A stretch of 25,867 bases of DNA from an uncultured Prevotella sp. (GCA_900550035.1 URQS01000047.1:1-25867), one strand, 5' to 3'. Shown: positions 1 through 8,616, counted from the first letter of the stretch. Translations and numbers: made by a program. Notes: a model not told the origin generated them from the letters alone.

Positions 1-59
1 AAATGAACCATATTAGTACTGATATATATAAATAATTTAGATCACTTACTTATATAATT

Positions 60-980
60 ATGATGTCAATTCGATTGCTAACATCGTTTGTTGCCACCGT
101 GATGTGTGGGGTGGGGTGTGCCGACGTGCATGCCCAGGAACTCGACGCACGCATCAGCATCAACCACTCGCAGGTGCAGGGTACTGACGCAAGCGTGTTC
201 GACGACCTCGAACAGAATCTGACGCGGTTTGTCAACGAGCGCCAGTGGACCAGTATGCAGTTCTACAAGAACGAGCGCATACAGTGCAGCTTCAACATAA
301 CGGTGACGAAATACGACAAGGCATCGAATGTGTTCACATGCAAGGCTGTGGTGCAAGCCAACCGACCCGTGTACAACGCCTCGTACACCACGACGCTGTA
401 CAGCAATACAGACAACGACTTCAACTTCGAGTATGCGCAGTTCGACCAAATACAGTTTAACGAGGAGCAGGTAGACAACCAGCTCACGGCGCTCATGGCT
501 TATTATGCCTATCTGATTATCGGACTCGACCTCGACTCGTTTGCTCCGATGGGAGGTGAGGATGTGCTGCAGCGGTGCATGAATCTGACCAACAATGCTC
601 AGAACCTGAACTATCCGGGATGGAAGGCTTTTGACAGCAGCCGTAACCGATTCGCCATAATCAACGACTATCTGGACGGAGCGATGAAGCCTTTCCGACA
701 GTTGCAGTACGACTACTATCGCAACGGACTCGACGTGATGGCGACCAACGCGGACCGCGGACGTGCTGCCATAACAACAGCGCTGGAGGAAGACCTGAAG
801 AAGGCACATGCCGACCGCCCATTGAGTCTGCTACCGCAGATATGGACCGACTACAAGCGCGACGAACTTGCCAACATATATCGAGGCAAGGGTACGCAGA
901 AGGAGAAACAGAGTGTTTACGACATATTGTTTGGTATCAATGCCAGCCAAAACACGGCTTGGGAAAAGATAAAGGAATAG
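60..980 (+). CDS. DUF4835 family exported protein (PorD-like)
   Basis: 306-residue protein with an N-terminal signal peptide: a hydrophobic stretch at about residues 4-20, then VHA-Q as a likely signal peptidase I site near residue 25. The mature part is soluble, mixed alpha/beta and rich in Asn, Asp and Tyr, with no transmembrane segment. From memory, this family (DUF4835) lies directly upstream of recN in Bacteroidales, and a Flavobacterium member has been tied to the type IX secretion translocon as PorD. That functional link is family knowledge that I recall with limited certainty, and nothing else in this window shows a type IX system. The ATG at 60 is followed by a second ATG at 63, and either could be used. 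The gene ends 3 nt before recN, so the two are almost certainly co-transcribed. Any upstream gene of the operon (often coaBC) would lie outside the window. Confidence 0.75.
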   Translation: MMSIRLLTSFVATVMCGVGCADVHAQELDARISINHSQVQGTDASVFDDLEQNLTRFVNERQWTSMQFYKNERIQCSFNITVTKYDKASNVFTCKAVVQANRPVYNASYTTTLYSNTDNDFNFEYAQFDQIQFNEEQVDNQLTALMAYYAYLIIGLDLDSFAPMGGEDVLQRCMNLTNNAQNLNYPGWKAFDSSRNRFAIINDYLDGAMKPFRQLQYDYYRNGLDVMATNADRGRAAITTALEEDLKKAHADRPLSLLPQIWTDYKRDELANIYRGKGTQKEKQSVYDILFGINASQNTAWEKIKE

Positions 981-983
981 ACT

Positions 984-2660
984 ATGCTGAAAAAACTTGA
1001 CATAAGAAACTTTACGCTTATAGACCATCTGGAGATGCTCTTCTATCCCGGATTTTCCGTTATCACGGGCGAGACGGGAGCCGGCAAGAGTATCATCATC
1101 GGGGCTATCGGACTGTTGCTGGGCAATAGGGCGGACACCAAGATGGTGAAGCGTGGGCGCGACAAGTGTATCGTCGAGGCAACGTTCGATCTGAGTGTGT
1201 ATCACTCGGACGTGCTGAAGGACTTCTTCGAGCGCAACGATCTCGACTATGAGCCTGAGGAATGTCTGCTCAGACGCGAGGTGAACGCCAACGGCAAGAG
1301 CCGGGCTTTCGTCAACGACACACCGGTGACGCTGGCGCTGATACGCGAACTGGGCGAACAGCTCATCGACATACACAGCCAGCACCAGAACCTGCTGCTC
1401 AATCGTGAGGACTTCCAGCTGAATGTGGTGGACATTATCGCCCACGACAAGAAGCAATTGGCCGACTACCAGGTGTCGTACGGCAAGTATCGCAAGGCGC
1501 AGGACGAACTGGCACGTGTGAAGGAAGAGATTGAGCGCAATCGTGAGAACGAGGACTTCCTGCGTTTTCAGCAGAAGGAACTCGCCGACGCCAATCTTGT
1601 AGACGGCGAACAGGAGACGCTCGAACAGACGGCAGAGATGATGAGTCATGCCGAGGACATAAAGCGTGTGCTGCACGAGGCCGACCAGTGTCTGGCTGGC
1701 GAGGATATGAGTATCGTGAACGAGGTGCGCCAGCGTGCGTCGCAGTTGCGAAGCATAGCCGACATTTATCACGAAGCGCAGGAAATGGCCGACCGATTGG
1801 ACAACTGCTATGTCGAGTTGAAGGACATTTCGCAGGAGATAGCATCGCATATAGACGACGTGGAGTTCGACCCAGTAAAGTATAACGAGACTACCCAACG
1901 TCTCGATACCATATACTCGCTGCAGCAGAAATATCATGTGACTACTGTTGAGGAACTTATAGCCAAGAAGAATGAACTTGACACCCAGCTCGGCAACATC
2001 GACAATAGCGACGAGCGATTGGAGGAGTGCAAGCAACGTGTTGAGGCGCTGAAGGCTGAGTGTATGCTGAAGGCTGCTGTGCTGAGCGAGGTGCGCCGCA
2101 AGGCTGCCGTAGAGGTAGAAGGCGAACTTGCCAAACTGTTGGCTCCGCTGGGCATACCCAATGTCAGGTTTAAGGTGCAGATTACTACTGGCGAGCTTGC
2201 ACAGAAGGGTGTCGACAAGGTGATGTTCCTATTCAGCGCCAACAAGAGCACCGACATGCTGCCCGTATCGCAGGTGGCTTCGGGTGGTGAGATTGCACGT
2301 GTGATGTTGTCGCTCAAGGCCATGATAAGCAAGGCGATAGGACTGCCTACCATCATATTCGACGAAATAGATACTGGTGTGAGCGGACGTGTGGCTGAGC
2401 AGATGGCTCACATAATGCGTGGCATGGGCGACGTAAACCGCCAGGTTATCTGTATCACCCACCTGCCGCAGATTGCTGCTTACGGCTCTACCCACTATAA
2501 GGTGGCTAAGCACGAGGCTGAGAGTGGCACGGTGAGCACGATGACACAGCTCACGCCCGACCAGCGCATAACGGAGATAGCCCAAATGCTCAGCGGTAGT
2601 GACGTGACACAGGCGGCTATCGACAACGCCAAGTCGCTATTAATGAAAGAAAAGAAATAA
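984..2660 (+). CDS. recN: DNA repair protein RecN (SMC-like ATPase)
   Basis: 558 residues, the usual length for RecN, an SMC-family ATPase that acts at DNA double-strand breaks with RecA-dependent repair. The N-terminal ATPase half carries Walker A GETGAGKS at residues 29-36. A long helical, charged middle region (about 150-370) fits the coiled-coil arm. The C-terminal half carries the ABC signature SGGE at 433-436, Walker B IIFDEID with D460 and E461, and the ITHLPQIA switch segment that follows. All ATPase motifs are intact. It starts 3 nt after the upstream DUF4835 gene and ends 20 nt before the next gene on the same strand, so it sits inside an operon. I see no SOS-box-like operator directly upstream. 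Confidence 0.97.
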   Translation: MLKKLDIRNFTLIDHLEMLFYPGFSVITGETGAGKSIIIGAIGLLLGNRADTKMVKRGRDKCIVEATFDLSVYHSDVLKDFFERNDLDYEPEECLLRREVNANGKSRAFVNDTPVTLALIRELGEQLIDIHSQHQNLLLNREDFQLNVVDIIAHDKKQLADYQVSYGKYRKAQDELARVKEEIERNRENEDFLRFQQKELADANLVDGEQETLEQTAEMMSHAEDIKRVLHEADQCLAGEDMSIVNEVRQRASQLRSIADIYHEAQEMADRLDNCYVELKDISQEIASHIDDVEFDPVKYNETTQRLDTIYSLQQKYHVTTVEELIAKKNELDTQLGNIDNSDERLEECKQRVEALKAECMLKAAVLSEVRRKAAVEVEGELAKLLAPLGIPNVRFKVQITTGELAQKGVDKVMFLFSANKSTDMLPVSQVASGGEIARVMLSLKAMISKAIGLPTIIFDEIDTGVSGRVAEQMAHIMRGMGDVNRQVICITHLPQIAAYGSTHYKVAKHEAESGTVSTMTQLTPDQRITEIAQMLSGSDVTQAAIDNAKSLLMKEKK

Positions 2661-2680
2661 AAGTATATAGAATATTTATT

Positions 2681-4354
2681 ATGAATCGATTTTTTGTTAC
2701 TGTCTTTGCAGTCTTTGCTGTGGCGATGGCATCGTTTGCCCAGCCGTCAGCTGTCAAGAATGCTGCAAAGTCAACGTTCCGTCTGGTATGCTATGACGCG
2801 AACGGCAACCGCAATGCCGAGACTTACGGTGTGTTCACATCGGCCGACGGTGAGGCTGTTGCACCATGGTCGGCTCTGTCGACGGCAGCGCGTGCCGAGG
2901 TGGTCGACTTCAATGGCAAGACATATAATGTACGCACACTGGTTGGCGTAAACGAATTGTATGACGTGTGCCGTTTTCGTGTAGATGCTTCAAAGACTCA
3001 GCCGGCTGCAATGGCTACTGCAACGGTGCCTGCCAACTCAAAGGTGTGGCTCGTCAACTTTGCCGACAAGAAGGTGAAGACCGACGAGTATTCGGTAGAG
3101 CGAAGCGAGAAGTTTATGGACAAGTATGCCTACTACATCTTTGCATATAACGACAAGAGCGGTGTGGCTGGCAGTCCGTTTGTCAATGCCAACGGTCAGG
3201 TGATAGGACTGTTGCAGCAGTCGGAGACCAACATCGAGACTCATGCCGTAGACCCACGTTTTGCAACGACATTGGCATTCAATTCTTTGGATGTGACTCG
3301 TCCCGATTACAACAAGACAGCTATACGTATGCAGTTGCCCGACGACAGCAAGCAGGCACTGCTGATGATTATGCTCACTTCGGAGCGTCAGGATTCAGCC
3401 AAGTATGTGGGCTATATCGCCGACTATATTGCCAAGTTCCCGCAGCAGGTGGACGGATATACTACGAGTGCTTTGCGCAAGAGTAGCAATGGCGACTTTG
3501 CCGGTGCCGATGCCGACATGAAGCAGGCGTTGAAGCATGCTACAAACAAGGCTGAGGCTCATGCCGAATATTCGCGCGTGATGTATCAGAAGCTTATCTA
3601 CAGCAACGACTCGCTCTATAAGGAGTGGACTCTTGACAAGGCTCTCGGCGAGGCTGAGGAGGCTTATAAGATTGACCCGCAGCTGGCTTATCGCCACAGC
3701 GCTGCCCAGATACTCTTCTCGAAGCGTGAGTATGACAAGGCTTACGAAATATTCGACCAGCTGTCGAAGACTTCGTTTGCTAATAGCGAGGTGTTCTACG
3801 AGGCTGCCCAGTGTAAGGCTCAGCTTGGTGCCAAGAACGAGGAACTGATAGTGTTGCTCGACAGTGCTGTGGCACGTTGCACCAAGCCGTATACTTCGGT
3901 GGCTGCTCCGTATGTGCTTGCACGCGGCCAGATGTACGACGCCATGAAGGACTATCGTCGCGCCTTGGCCGACTATAACGCCTACGATACAATAATGTAT
4001 GGTCGTGCCAATGCCGATTTCTACTTCACACGCTACAAGTGTGAGGTCAACATGCGTCAGTATCAGGTGGCTCTCAACGACATCGCACACGCCGCTTATG
4101 TGTGTGAGCCGCAGATGCGCCCCATCTATCTGGCTGAGATGGCATCGCTACAGCTTCGTGTCAATATGCTCGACAATGCTGTGAAGACTGCCGACCTCTG
4201 CTTGCAGCTGGATGCCGACAACACCGATGCCCTACTTATCAAGGGGGTAGCCCTTGTAGGACTGAAGAAGAAACCTGAGGCTATGGAGTGTCTGCAACGT
4301 GCCAAGACTCTGGGCGACCAACGTGCCGATGAGTATATAAAGAAATACAAATAA
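2681..4354 (+). CDS. Exported trypsin-fold pseudoprotease with TPR repeats
   Basis: 557 residues. A signal peptide is clear: a hydrophobic core at residues 4-19, then SFA-Q, with cleavage expected after A20. Residues about 25-200 resemble an HtrA/trypsin-like domain: a YGVFTSADGEAVAPWSAL segment where proteases have G-x-F-x(4)-G-x-(I/V)-x-T-x-x-H, and GVAGSPFVNANGQVIGL (161-177) where they have G-N-S-G-G-P. In this alignment the catalytic His (near P62-W63) and the nucleophilic Ser (A163) are both absent, while an Asp is present at D95. The C-terminal half (about 240-557) is helical and TPR-like, with several A-x(3)-Y/F-x-x-A-L repeats, for example KKPEAMECLQRAK near the end. I infer a periplasmic scaffold or ligand-binding protein rather than a protease. 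It lies 20 nt after recN and is probably in the same operon. Confidence 0.8.
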   Translation: MNRFFVTVFAVFAVAMASFAQPSAVKNAAKSTFRLVCYDANGNRNAETYGVFTSADGEAVAPWSALSTAARAEVVDFNGKTYNVRTLVGVNELYDVCRFRVDASKTQPAAMATATVPANSKVWLVNFADKKVKTDEYSVERSEKFMDKYAYYIFAYNDKSGVAGSPFVNANGQVIGLLQQSETNIETHAVDPRFATTLAFNSLDVTRPDYNKTAIRMQLPDDSKQALLMIMLTSERQDSAKYVGYIADYIAKFPQQVDGYTTSALRKSSNGDFAGADADMKQALKHATNKAEAHAEYSRVMYQKLIYSNDSLYKEWTLDKALGEAEEAYKIDPQLAYRHSAAQILFSKREYDKAYEIFDQLSKTSFANSEVFYEAAQCKAQLGAKNEELIVLLDSAVARCTKPYTSVAAPYVLARGQMYDAMKDYRRALADYNAYDTIMYGRANADFYFTRYKCEVNMRQYQVALNDIAHAAYVCEPQMRPIYLAEMASLQLRVNMLDNAVKTADLCLQLDADNTDALLIKGVALVGLKKKPEAMECLQRAKTLGDQRADEYIKKYK

Positions 4355-4355
4355 G

Positions 4356-4625
4356 GAGTTTTGAGTTTTGAATTTTGAGTTTTGAATTAGTCGCCTACGG
4401 CGATTGAGAATTGATGAATTATGAATTTTGAATTCATAATTCATAATTCATAATTGAACAATTCCTAATGTGCAAAGCACACCAACTCCTAATTCAAAAC
4501 TAAAAAAAGCGCTTGAACACTAAATGTTGTGTTCAAGCGCTTTTATGTATATGAATTCAAAAAATGAAAATTCAACATCGGCGATAGCCGACCAATTCAA
4601 AATTCAAAACTCAAAATTCAAAATT
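4356..4625. repeat. AT-rich word repeats in inverted arrangement between convergent genes
   Basis: The convergent intergenic space is built from short words. Four TTTTGA-type units run in one orientation at about 4356-4388, and the complementary AATTCAAAA words run at about 4594-4625. Between them are three tandem copies of AATTCATAATTC-like sequence near 4429-4455 and two small hairpin words (TCGCCTACGGCGA near 4390, TCGGCGATAGCCGA near 4578). The whole forms an imperfect inverted repeat around a strong terminator. Similar words recur at the right end of the window. The last repeat unit overlaps the stop codon of the minus-strand gene that ends at 4624. Confidence 0.75.
4505..4544. terminator. 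Bidirectional intrinsic terminator
   Basis: Perfect 16-bp stem: AAAAGCGCTTGAACAC at 4505-4520 and its complement at 4529-4544, with an 8-nt loop. An A-run before the stem and a T-run after it allow termination on both strands. It lies between the convergent TPR-protein gene (+) and the acidic-tail gene (-), and so serves both. Confidence 0.93.
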
Positions 4626-5439
4626 AATAATTGTCATCGTCGTCGGTAACGTCTTCTGCCTCAAGGTTGAGGTCTTCGGGGTCGGTATCGAATGTGGTGC
4701 GATAGCTCTCCTCAGTGAGCTTATCTTCGTCGAATGTATCATCGTCGTCGTCGTCCTCGTACTTGTCGTCCGGCAAGTCAAGATCGTCGTCGTCCTCGTC
4801 GTCTTCGCCGTCGTAGTTCTTGGCCTTCTTGGTAGTCTCGCTTTCGAGGCTTGCAACCGGCTTCTCCATTTCAGGTTTCTCCTTAGCAAAGATGGCCTCA
4901 ATCCATGCGCCCTTGGCTATCTCGAGCACCTCAAAGCCGTCGTTCACCTTCTTCTCGTACATTCCGCCCGGCTTGTGCAGACGATCCTTAGGCAGTGTAG
5001 TGGTGCTGATGTCGAATCCGCTCTCGATGATATCCTGAATGCTCTGCGAGAGAGAGTCCCATCCACCGCCAAAGTTGCGGTCGAGCACTTCGATGAGCTT
5101 GGCAGCCGAGATGTGACGTATGTTCTCGTATGTAAGGTCTGTGACGCGCATAATCTGACGCTTCTTGATGGCCCACTTGCTGTTGTCGCCTTCGTCAACG
5201 CCCAACGAACCAATCTTGAAGTCGCGAGCTTCGTATTTCTTGATTACTTCAGGGCGGTCAATCTTTATCTCTTCTATCTCGAAAGCGCTTTTGATAACAT
5301 CGAAGTAGTGTCTCTTGTTGTCCTTGAAATCAGATTCCTTTTTGGCCGATTCCCACATACGTAAGATGTCATTCTCCTGCAATTCCCATACATTACTCTT
5401 TGTTAGAGTCTTGAGTGTCAAAGCTTTCTGTTGTTTCAT
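4624..5439 (-). CDS. Unrecognised protein with extreme acidic C-terminal tail
   Basis: 271 residues with no signal peptide or membrane segment, so probably cytoplasmic. Residues about 1-195 are charged and mixed alpha/beta (for example WELQENDILRMWESAKKE near the start, then a Lys/Glu-rich body). Residues about 207-271 are nearly all Asp and Glu with runs of four to six Asp, ending DDDDNY. The tail is encoded by trinucleotide-like GTC/GTCC runs on the + strand (about 4740-4803), a potential slippage tract. I do not recognise the family. Acidic tails of this kind are known on proteins that bind nucleic acids or basic proteins, but that is only analogy. A good promoter about 80 nt upstream and the shared terminator downstream indicate a single-gene transcript. 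Confidence 0.85.
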   Translation of the reverse strand: MKQQKALTLKTLTKSNVWELQENDILRMWESAKKESDFKDNKRHYFDVIKSAFEIEEIKIDRPEVIKKYEARDFKIGSLGVDEGDNSKWAIKKRQIMRVTDLTYENIRHISAAKLIEVLDRNFGGGWDSLSQSIQDIIESGFDISTTTLPKDRLHKPGGMYEKKVNDGFEVLEIAKGAWIEAIFAKEKPEMEKPVASLESETTKKAKNYDGEDDEDDDDLDLPDDKYEDDDDDDTFDEDKLTEESYRTTFDTDPEDLNLEAEDVTDDDDNY

Positions 5440-5520
5440 ATATTATTAATTTGTTTTCGTTTTTTGTTTTGTTTAGTCTATCTTGCTCATCTGCGCTATC
5501 GCCGATGGAAAAACGTGCTG

Positions 5521-5551
5521 CAAAAGTATATACTTTACTCCTAATTCACAA
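5521..5551 (-). promoter_or_regulatory. Bacteroidetes-type promoter for the acidic-tail gene
   Basis: On the minus strand, TACTTTTG (complement of 5521-5528) matches the -7 consensus TAnnTTTG. A -33-like TTGT (complement of 5548-5551) lies 19 nt upstream. The predicted start is near 5515, giving a leader of about 75 nt before the ATG at 5439. Confidence 0.65.
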
Positions 5552-5620
5552 GTTTTTATCGAAAAATATAATAGGTCGAAGCTATAAAAAATTGTGAGTT
5601 AAGTTTTTTGAATACAAGTG

Positions 5621-5651
5621 TTGCGTATATCATTTATATTTAATAATTTTG
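5621..5651 (+). promoter_or_regulatory. Bacteroidetes-type promoter for rarA, nearly leaderless
   Basis: TAATTTTG at 5644-5651 matches TAnnTTTG exactly, and TTGC at 5621-5624 lies 19 nt upstream as a -33 element. The predicted transcription start is near 5656, only about 5 nt before the ATG at 5661. This rules against the upstream TTG codon at 5649 as the start codon and implies a very short leader. Confidence 0.6.
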
Positions 5652-5660
5652 TCAAGATTT

Positions 5661-6935
5661 ATGAGTGAACCTTTAGCTGAGAGAATGAGACCTCGCACTC
5701 TCGACGATTATGTCGGGCAGAAACATTTGGTGGGCGAGGGGGCCGTCCTGCGCAAGATGATTGACGCAGGGCGCATATCGTCGTTTATATTGTGGGGACC
5801 TCCGGGTGTGGGCAAGACCACGTTGGCGCAGATTATTGCCAACAAACTCGAGACTCCATTCTACACACTGAGTGCCGTAACTTCGGGTGTGAAGGATGTG
5901 CGCGAGGTGATAGAGCGTGCAAAGAGCGGACGTTTCTTCAGTTCGGCATCGCCAATACTGTTTATCGATGAGATTCACCGCTTCTCGAAGTCGCAGCAGG
6001 ATTCGCTGCTCGGTGCCGTGGAGCGTGGTGTGGTGACGCTGATAGGTGCCACAACAGAAAATCCGTCGTTTGAGGTGATACGCCCGTTGCTGTCGCGCTG
6101 TCAGCTGTATGTGCTCAAGTCGCTCGACAAGGACGACTTGCTCGAACTGCTTCAGCGTGCCATTACTACCGACACCGAACTGTCCAAGCGCCACATCGAA
6201 CTGAAGCAGACAGACGCCATGCTGCGCTATAGCGGTGGCGACGCGCGCAAGTTGCTCAACATTCTCGAACTTGTGGTTGAGGCCGACAGCAACGACCATG
6301 TTGTCATCACCGACGACATAGTGGCAAGCCGTCTGCAACAGAACCCGTTGGCTTACGACAAGGGGGGCGACATGCACTACGACATCATCTCGGCATTCAT
6401 CAAGAGCATTCGTGGCAGCGACCCCGATGCCGCCCTCTACTGGATGGCACGAATGATAGAGGCTGGCGAAGACCCGCAGTTCATAGCCCGACGTGTGGTG
6501 ATATCTGCTGCCGAAGACGTAGGACTTGCCAATCCAAACGCCCTGCTGCTTGCCAATGCTGCCTTTGATGCCGTAATGAAGATAGGTTGGCCCGAGGGAC
6601 GCATTCCGCTGGCTGAGGCTGTAGTGTATCTCGCCACAAGCCCCAAGAGCAATTCGGCATACAAAGCTATCAACGATGCCCTGTCGCTGGTGAAGCAGAC
6701 CGGCAATCAGCCCGTGCCGCTGCATCTGCGCAATGCTCCCACACAACTCATGCAAAGTATGGGCTATCATGACGGATATAAATACTCGCACGACTATCCA
6801 GGCAATTTCACACCCCAACAATACCTCCCCGACGCTTTGGTTGACAAACGCCTATGGCATGCACAACACTCGCCCGTCGAGGAGAAATCGTATCAACAAA
6901 TGGTGCGTCTTTGGGGAGATAGATTTAAAGATTAA
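5661..6935 (+). CDS. rarA: Replication-associated recombination protein A (MgsA/RarA AAA+ ATPase)
   Basis: 424 residues from the ATG at 5661, matching the family length. RarA is a clamp-loader-like AAA+ ATPase that acts at stalled replication forks. Seen: the family start PLAERMRPRTLDDYVGQKH, Walker A GPPGVGKT at 46-53, Walker B LFIDEIHRF with D103 and E104, sensor-1 IGATTENPSF, an SRC arginine-finger region (LLSRCQLY), sensor-2 GGDARKLLNILE, and the C-terminal tetramerisation region ending in HSPVEEKSYQQMVRLWGDRFKD. The frame stays open to a TTG at 5649, but the promoter lies across that codon, so ATG 5661 is preferred. It is the first gene of a three-gene operon, and the next gene begins 10 nt after its stop. 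Confidence 0.97.
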   Translation: MSEPLAERMRPRTLDDYVGQKHLVGEGAVLRKMIDAGRISSFILWGPPGVGKTTLAQIIANKLETPFYTLSAVTSGVKDVREVIERAKSGRFFSSASPILFIDEIHRFSKSQQDSLLGAVERGVVTLIGATTENPSFEVIRPLLSRCQLYVLKSLDKDDLLELLQRAITTDTELSKRHIELKQTDAMLRYSGGDARKLLNILELVVEADSNDHVVITDDIVASRLQQNPLAYDKGGDMHYDIISAFIKSIRGSDPDAALYWMARMIEAGEDPQFIARRVVISAAEDVGLANPNALLLANAAFDAVMKIGWPEGRIPLAEAVVYLATSPKSNSAYKAINDALSLVKQTGNQPVPLHLRNAPTQLMQSMGYHDGYKYSHDYPGNFTPQQYLPDALVDKRLWHAQHSPVEEKSYQQMVRLWGDRFKD

Positions 6936-6945
6936 GATTGAAGAA

Positions 6946-7905
6946 ATGAAAATAGTAGTTTTAGATGGTAAGGGTGTCAATCCTGGCGATATGTCGTGGA
7001 GCGGCATAGAGCAGTTTGGCGACCTTACCGTATACGAGCGCACTGCGCCCGATGAAGTTTTGAGTCATGTTGGCGATGCCGAGATAGCACTCACCAACAA
7101 GACTGTGTTCAGTGCCGATATCATAGCACGCCTCACCAATACTAAATATATAGGTGTGCTGGCTACAGGATATAATGTGGTAGATCTTGAGGCGGCTTCA
7201 CGCCACGGCATCGTAGTGACAAACATTCCTGCCTATAGCACCGACAGCGTGGCGCAACATACATTTGCCCACATTCTCAACGTAACCAATCAGGTTGACC
7301 ATTACGCATGTGCTTCGCGCGACGGAGAGTGGAGCCGTTGCCCCGACTTCTGCTATTGGGACAGTCCGCTGGTAGAGTTGGCTGGCAAGAATATTGGTAT
7401 TGTAGGATTGGGACATATCGGTATGAAGGTGGCTGCAATAGCTCTCTGCTTCGGCATGAATGTATATGCTTATACAAGCAAGAGTCCCGACCAGTTGCCG
7501 CAGGGCATAAAAAAGGTTACGATGGAAGGACTGCTGAGCGTAAGCGACATCATCACCCTACACTGTCCGCTCAACGAAGAGACCAACCGACTCATCTGCA
7601 CCGACACCATACAGCACATGCGCGACGGAGTGATAATAGTAAATACCGGACGCGGACCACTGGTCGACGAGAACGACATGGCGGCAGCCTTGCACACGGG
7701 CAAGGTAGGAGCCTACTGTGCCGACGTGATGTGCTCAGAGCCACCGTCGGGCGACAATCCGCTGTTTCGTGAGCCACACGCCTACATCACACCGCATGTG
7801 GCATGGGCATCAGTGGAGGCACGCACCAGACTTATGAGTATTGCCGAGAACAATATCAAGGCTTTTCTTAATGGAACACCACAAAATGTAGTGAACAAAA
7901 TATGA
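6946..7905 (+). CDS. D-2-hydroxyacid dehydrogenase (HprA/glycerate dehydrogenase-like)
   Basis: 319 residues. The NAD-binding Rossmann motif GLGHIG is at 154-159. The catalytic triad of the family is complete: R236 in NTGRGPLVD, E265 in VMCSEPP, and H284 in ITPHVAWAS. The family reduces 2-keto acids such as hydroxypyruvate with NAD(P)H. I cannot fix the substrate from the sequence, but the closest general resemblance is to glycerate dehydrogenases. The open frame extends back to 6733 inside rarA, but the ATG at 6946 gives the standard N-terminus (MKIVVLDGKGVNPGD) and sits 10 nt after the rarA stop. Its stop codon overlaps the start of the next gene (ATGA), which suggests translational coupling. 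Confidence 0.93.
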   Translation: MKIVVLDGKGVNPGDMSWSGIEQFGDLTVYERTAPDEVLSHVGDAEIALTNKTVFSADIIARLTNTKYIGVLATGYNVVDLEAASRHGIVVTNIPAYSTDSVAQHTFAHILNVTNQVDHYACASRDGEWSRCPDFCYWDSPLVELAGKNIGIVGLGHIGMKVAAIALCFGMNVYAYTSKSPDQLPQGIKKVTMEGLLSVSDIITLHCPLNEETNRLICTDTIQHMRDGVIIVNTGRGPLVDENDMAAALHTGKVGAYCADVMCSEPPSGDNPLFREPHAYITPHVAWASVEARTRLMSIAENNIKAFLNGTPQNVVNKI

Positions 7906-8534
7906 TGCCTAACGAAGAACTTTACGGCCCTTTGCTCAATGTGATAGAGTTTTTGGGAACATTTGCCTTTGCCATTTCGGGTATACGCCATGCAGCAGCT
8001 AAGCGTTTCGACTGGTTTGGAGGATTTGTATGTGGCGTTGCCGTGGCCATTGGTGGCGGTACGCTGCGTGACATGATGCTGGGAGTGACTCCTTTCTGGA
8101 TGACATCTTCCATATACCTCATCTGTACGTTTATGGCACAGCTGTTTGTCATTGTCTTTGCCCGCTCGCTAAAACGATTGGACAATACATGGTTTTTCTT
8201 TGACACATTAGGTCTTGCCCTCTTCACGGTAGCCGGTCTGCAGAAGACTCTTGATTGCGGTCATGCATTCTGGGTTGCGATAATAATGGGAACTATAACA
8301 GGATCGGCAGGCGGTGTAATCCGTGACGTGTTGCTCAATAATGTGCCCGTTATCTTTCAGAAGGAAATATACGCCATGGCGAGCGTCATAGGAGGTTTAG
8401 CCTATTGGGGACTCGTGGAGTGTGGTTGCGACATGACAGTTTCGGTCATCATTGCATTCTTCCTCATCGTGGCAATACGCATCCTCGCAGTGAAATATCA
8501 TATCTCGCTGCCAGTGCTAAAGGGCGAAGAATAG
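7902..8534 (+). CDS. TRIC/UPF0126 family membrane protein (probable cation channel)
   Basis: 210 residues, mostly hydrophobic, with about seven membrane helices. Two related halves each carry a glycine-rich element followed by RD: IGGGTLRDMMLG near residues 49-60 and GSAGGVIRDVLLN near 134-146. This internal repeat is the hallmark of the UPF0126/TRIC family (YadS/YicG-like), whose prokaryotic members form trimeric monovalent-cation channels. The ATG at 7902 overlaps the preceding stop by 4 nt, and a second ATG follows at once at 7905. The gene ends inside a terminator hairpin. Confidence 0.9.
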   Translation: MMPNEELYGPLLNVIEFLGTFAFAISGIRHAAAKRFDWFGGFVCGVAVAIGGGTLRDMMLGVTPFWMTSSIYLICTFMAQLFVIVFARSLKRLDNTWFFFDTLGLALFTVAGLQKTLDCGHAFWVAIIMGTITGSAGGVIRDVLLNNVPVIFQKEIYAMASVIGGLAYWGLVECGCDMTVSVIIAFFLIVAIRILAVKYHISLPVLKGEE

Positions 8535-8548
8535 CATTCTTCGCCCCT
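8521..8548 (+). terminator. Intrinsic terminator of the rarA operon, overlapping the stop codon
   Basis: Perfect stem GGGCGAAGAAT (8522-8532) with ATTCTTCGCCC (8536-8546) and a 3-nt loop. The TAG stop of the TRIC gene (8532-8534) is within the hairpin. The following sequence is only weakly T-rich, so efficiency is uncertain. Confidence 0.65.
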
Positions 8549-8616
8549 AACTATAGTACTATTTATAGCTAAAAGATACCTCTATAGCAATTTTTTTGCA
8601 TAAAAGTCGAGTCAGT

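Noticed and set aside
78..809. 243-codon open frame antisense to the DUF4835 gene
   Set aside because: Shadow frame; the plus-strand product has a signal peptide and operon context.
831..2036. 401-codon open frame antisense to recN
   Set aside because: It lies fully opposite an intact recN and its translation is Leu/Val/His-rich with no domain, promoter or start signal: a shadow of codon bias.
4356..4625. CRISPR-like array
   Set aside because: The repeat units are only 6-12 nt, degenerate, AT-rich and without regular spacers or cas genes.
6733..6945. N-terminal extension of the hydroxyacid dehydrogenase into rarA
   Set aside because: The family N-terminus begins at the ATG at 6946 and the extension would overlap rarA by about 200 nt.
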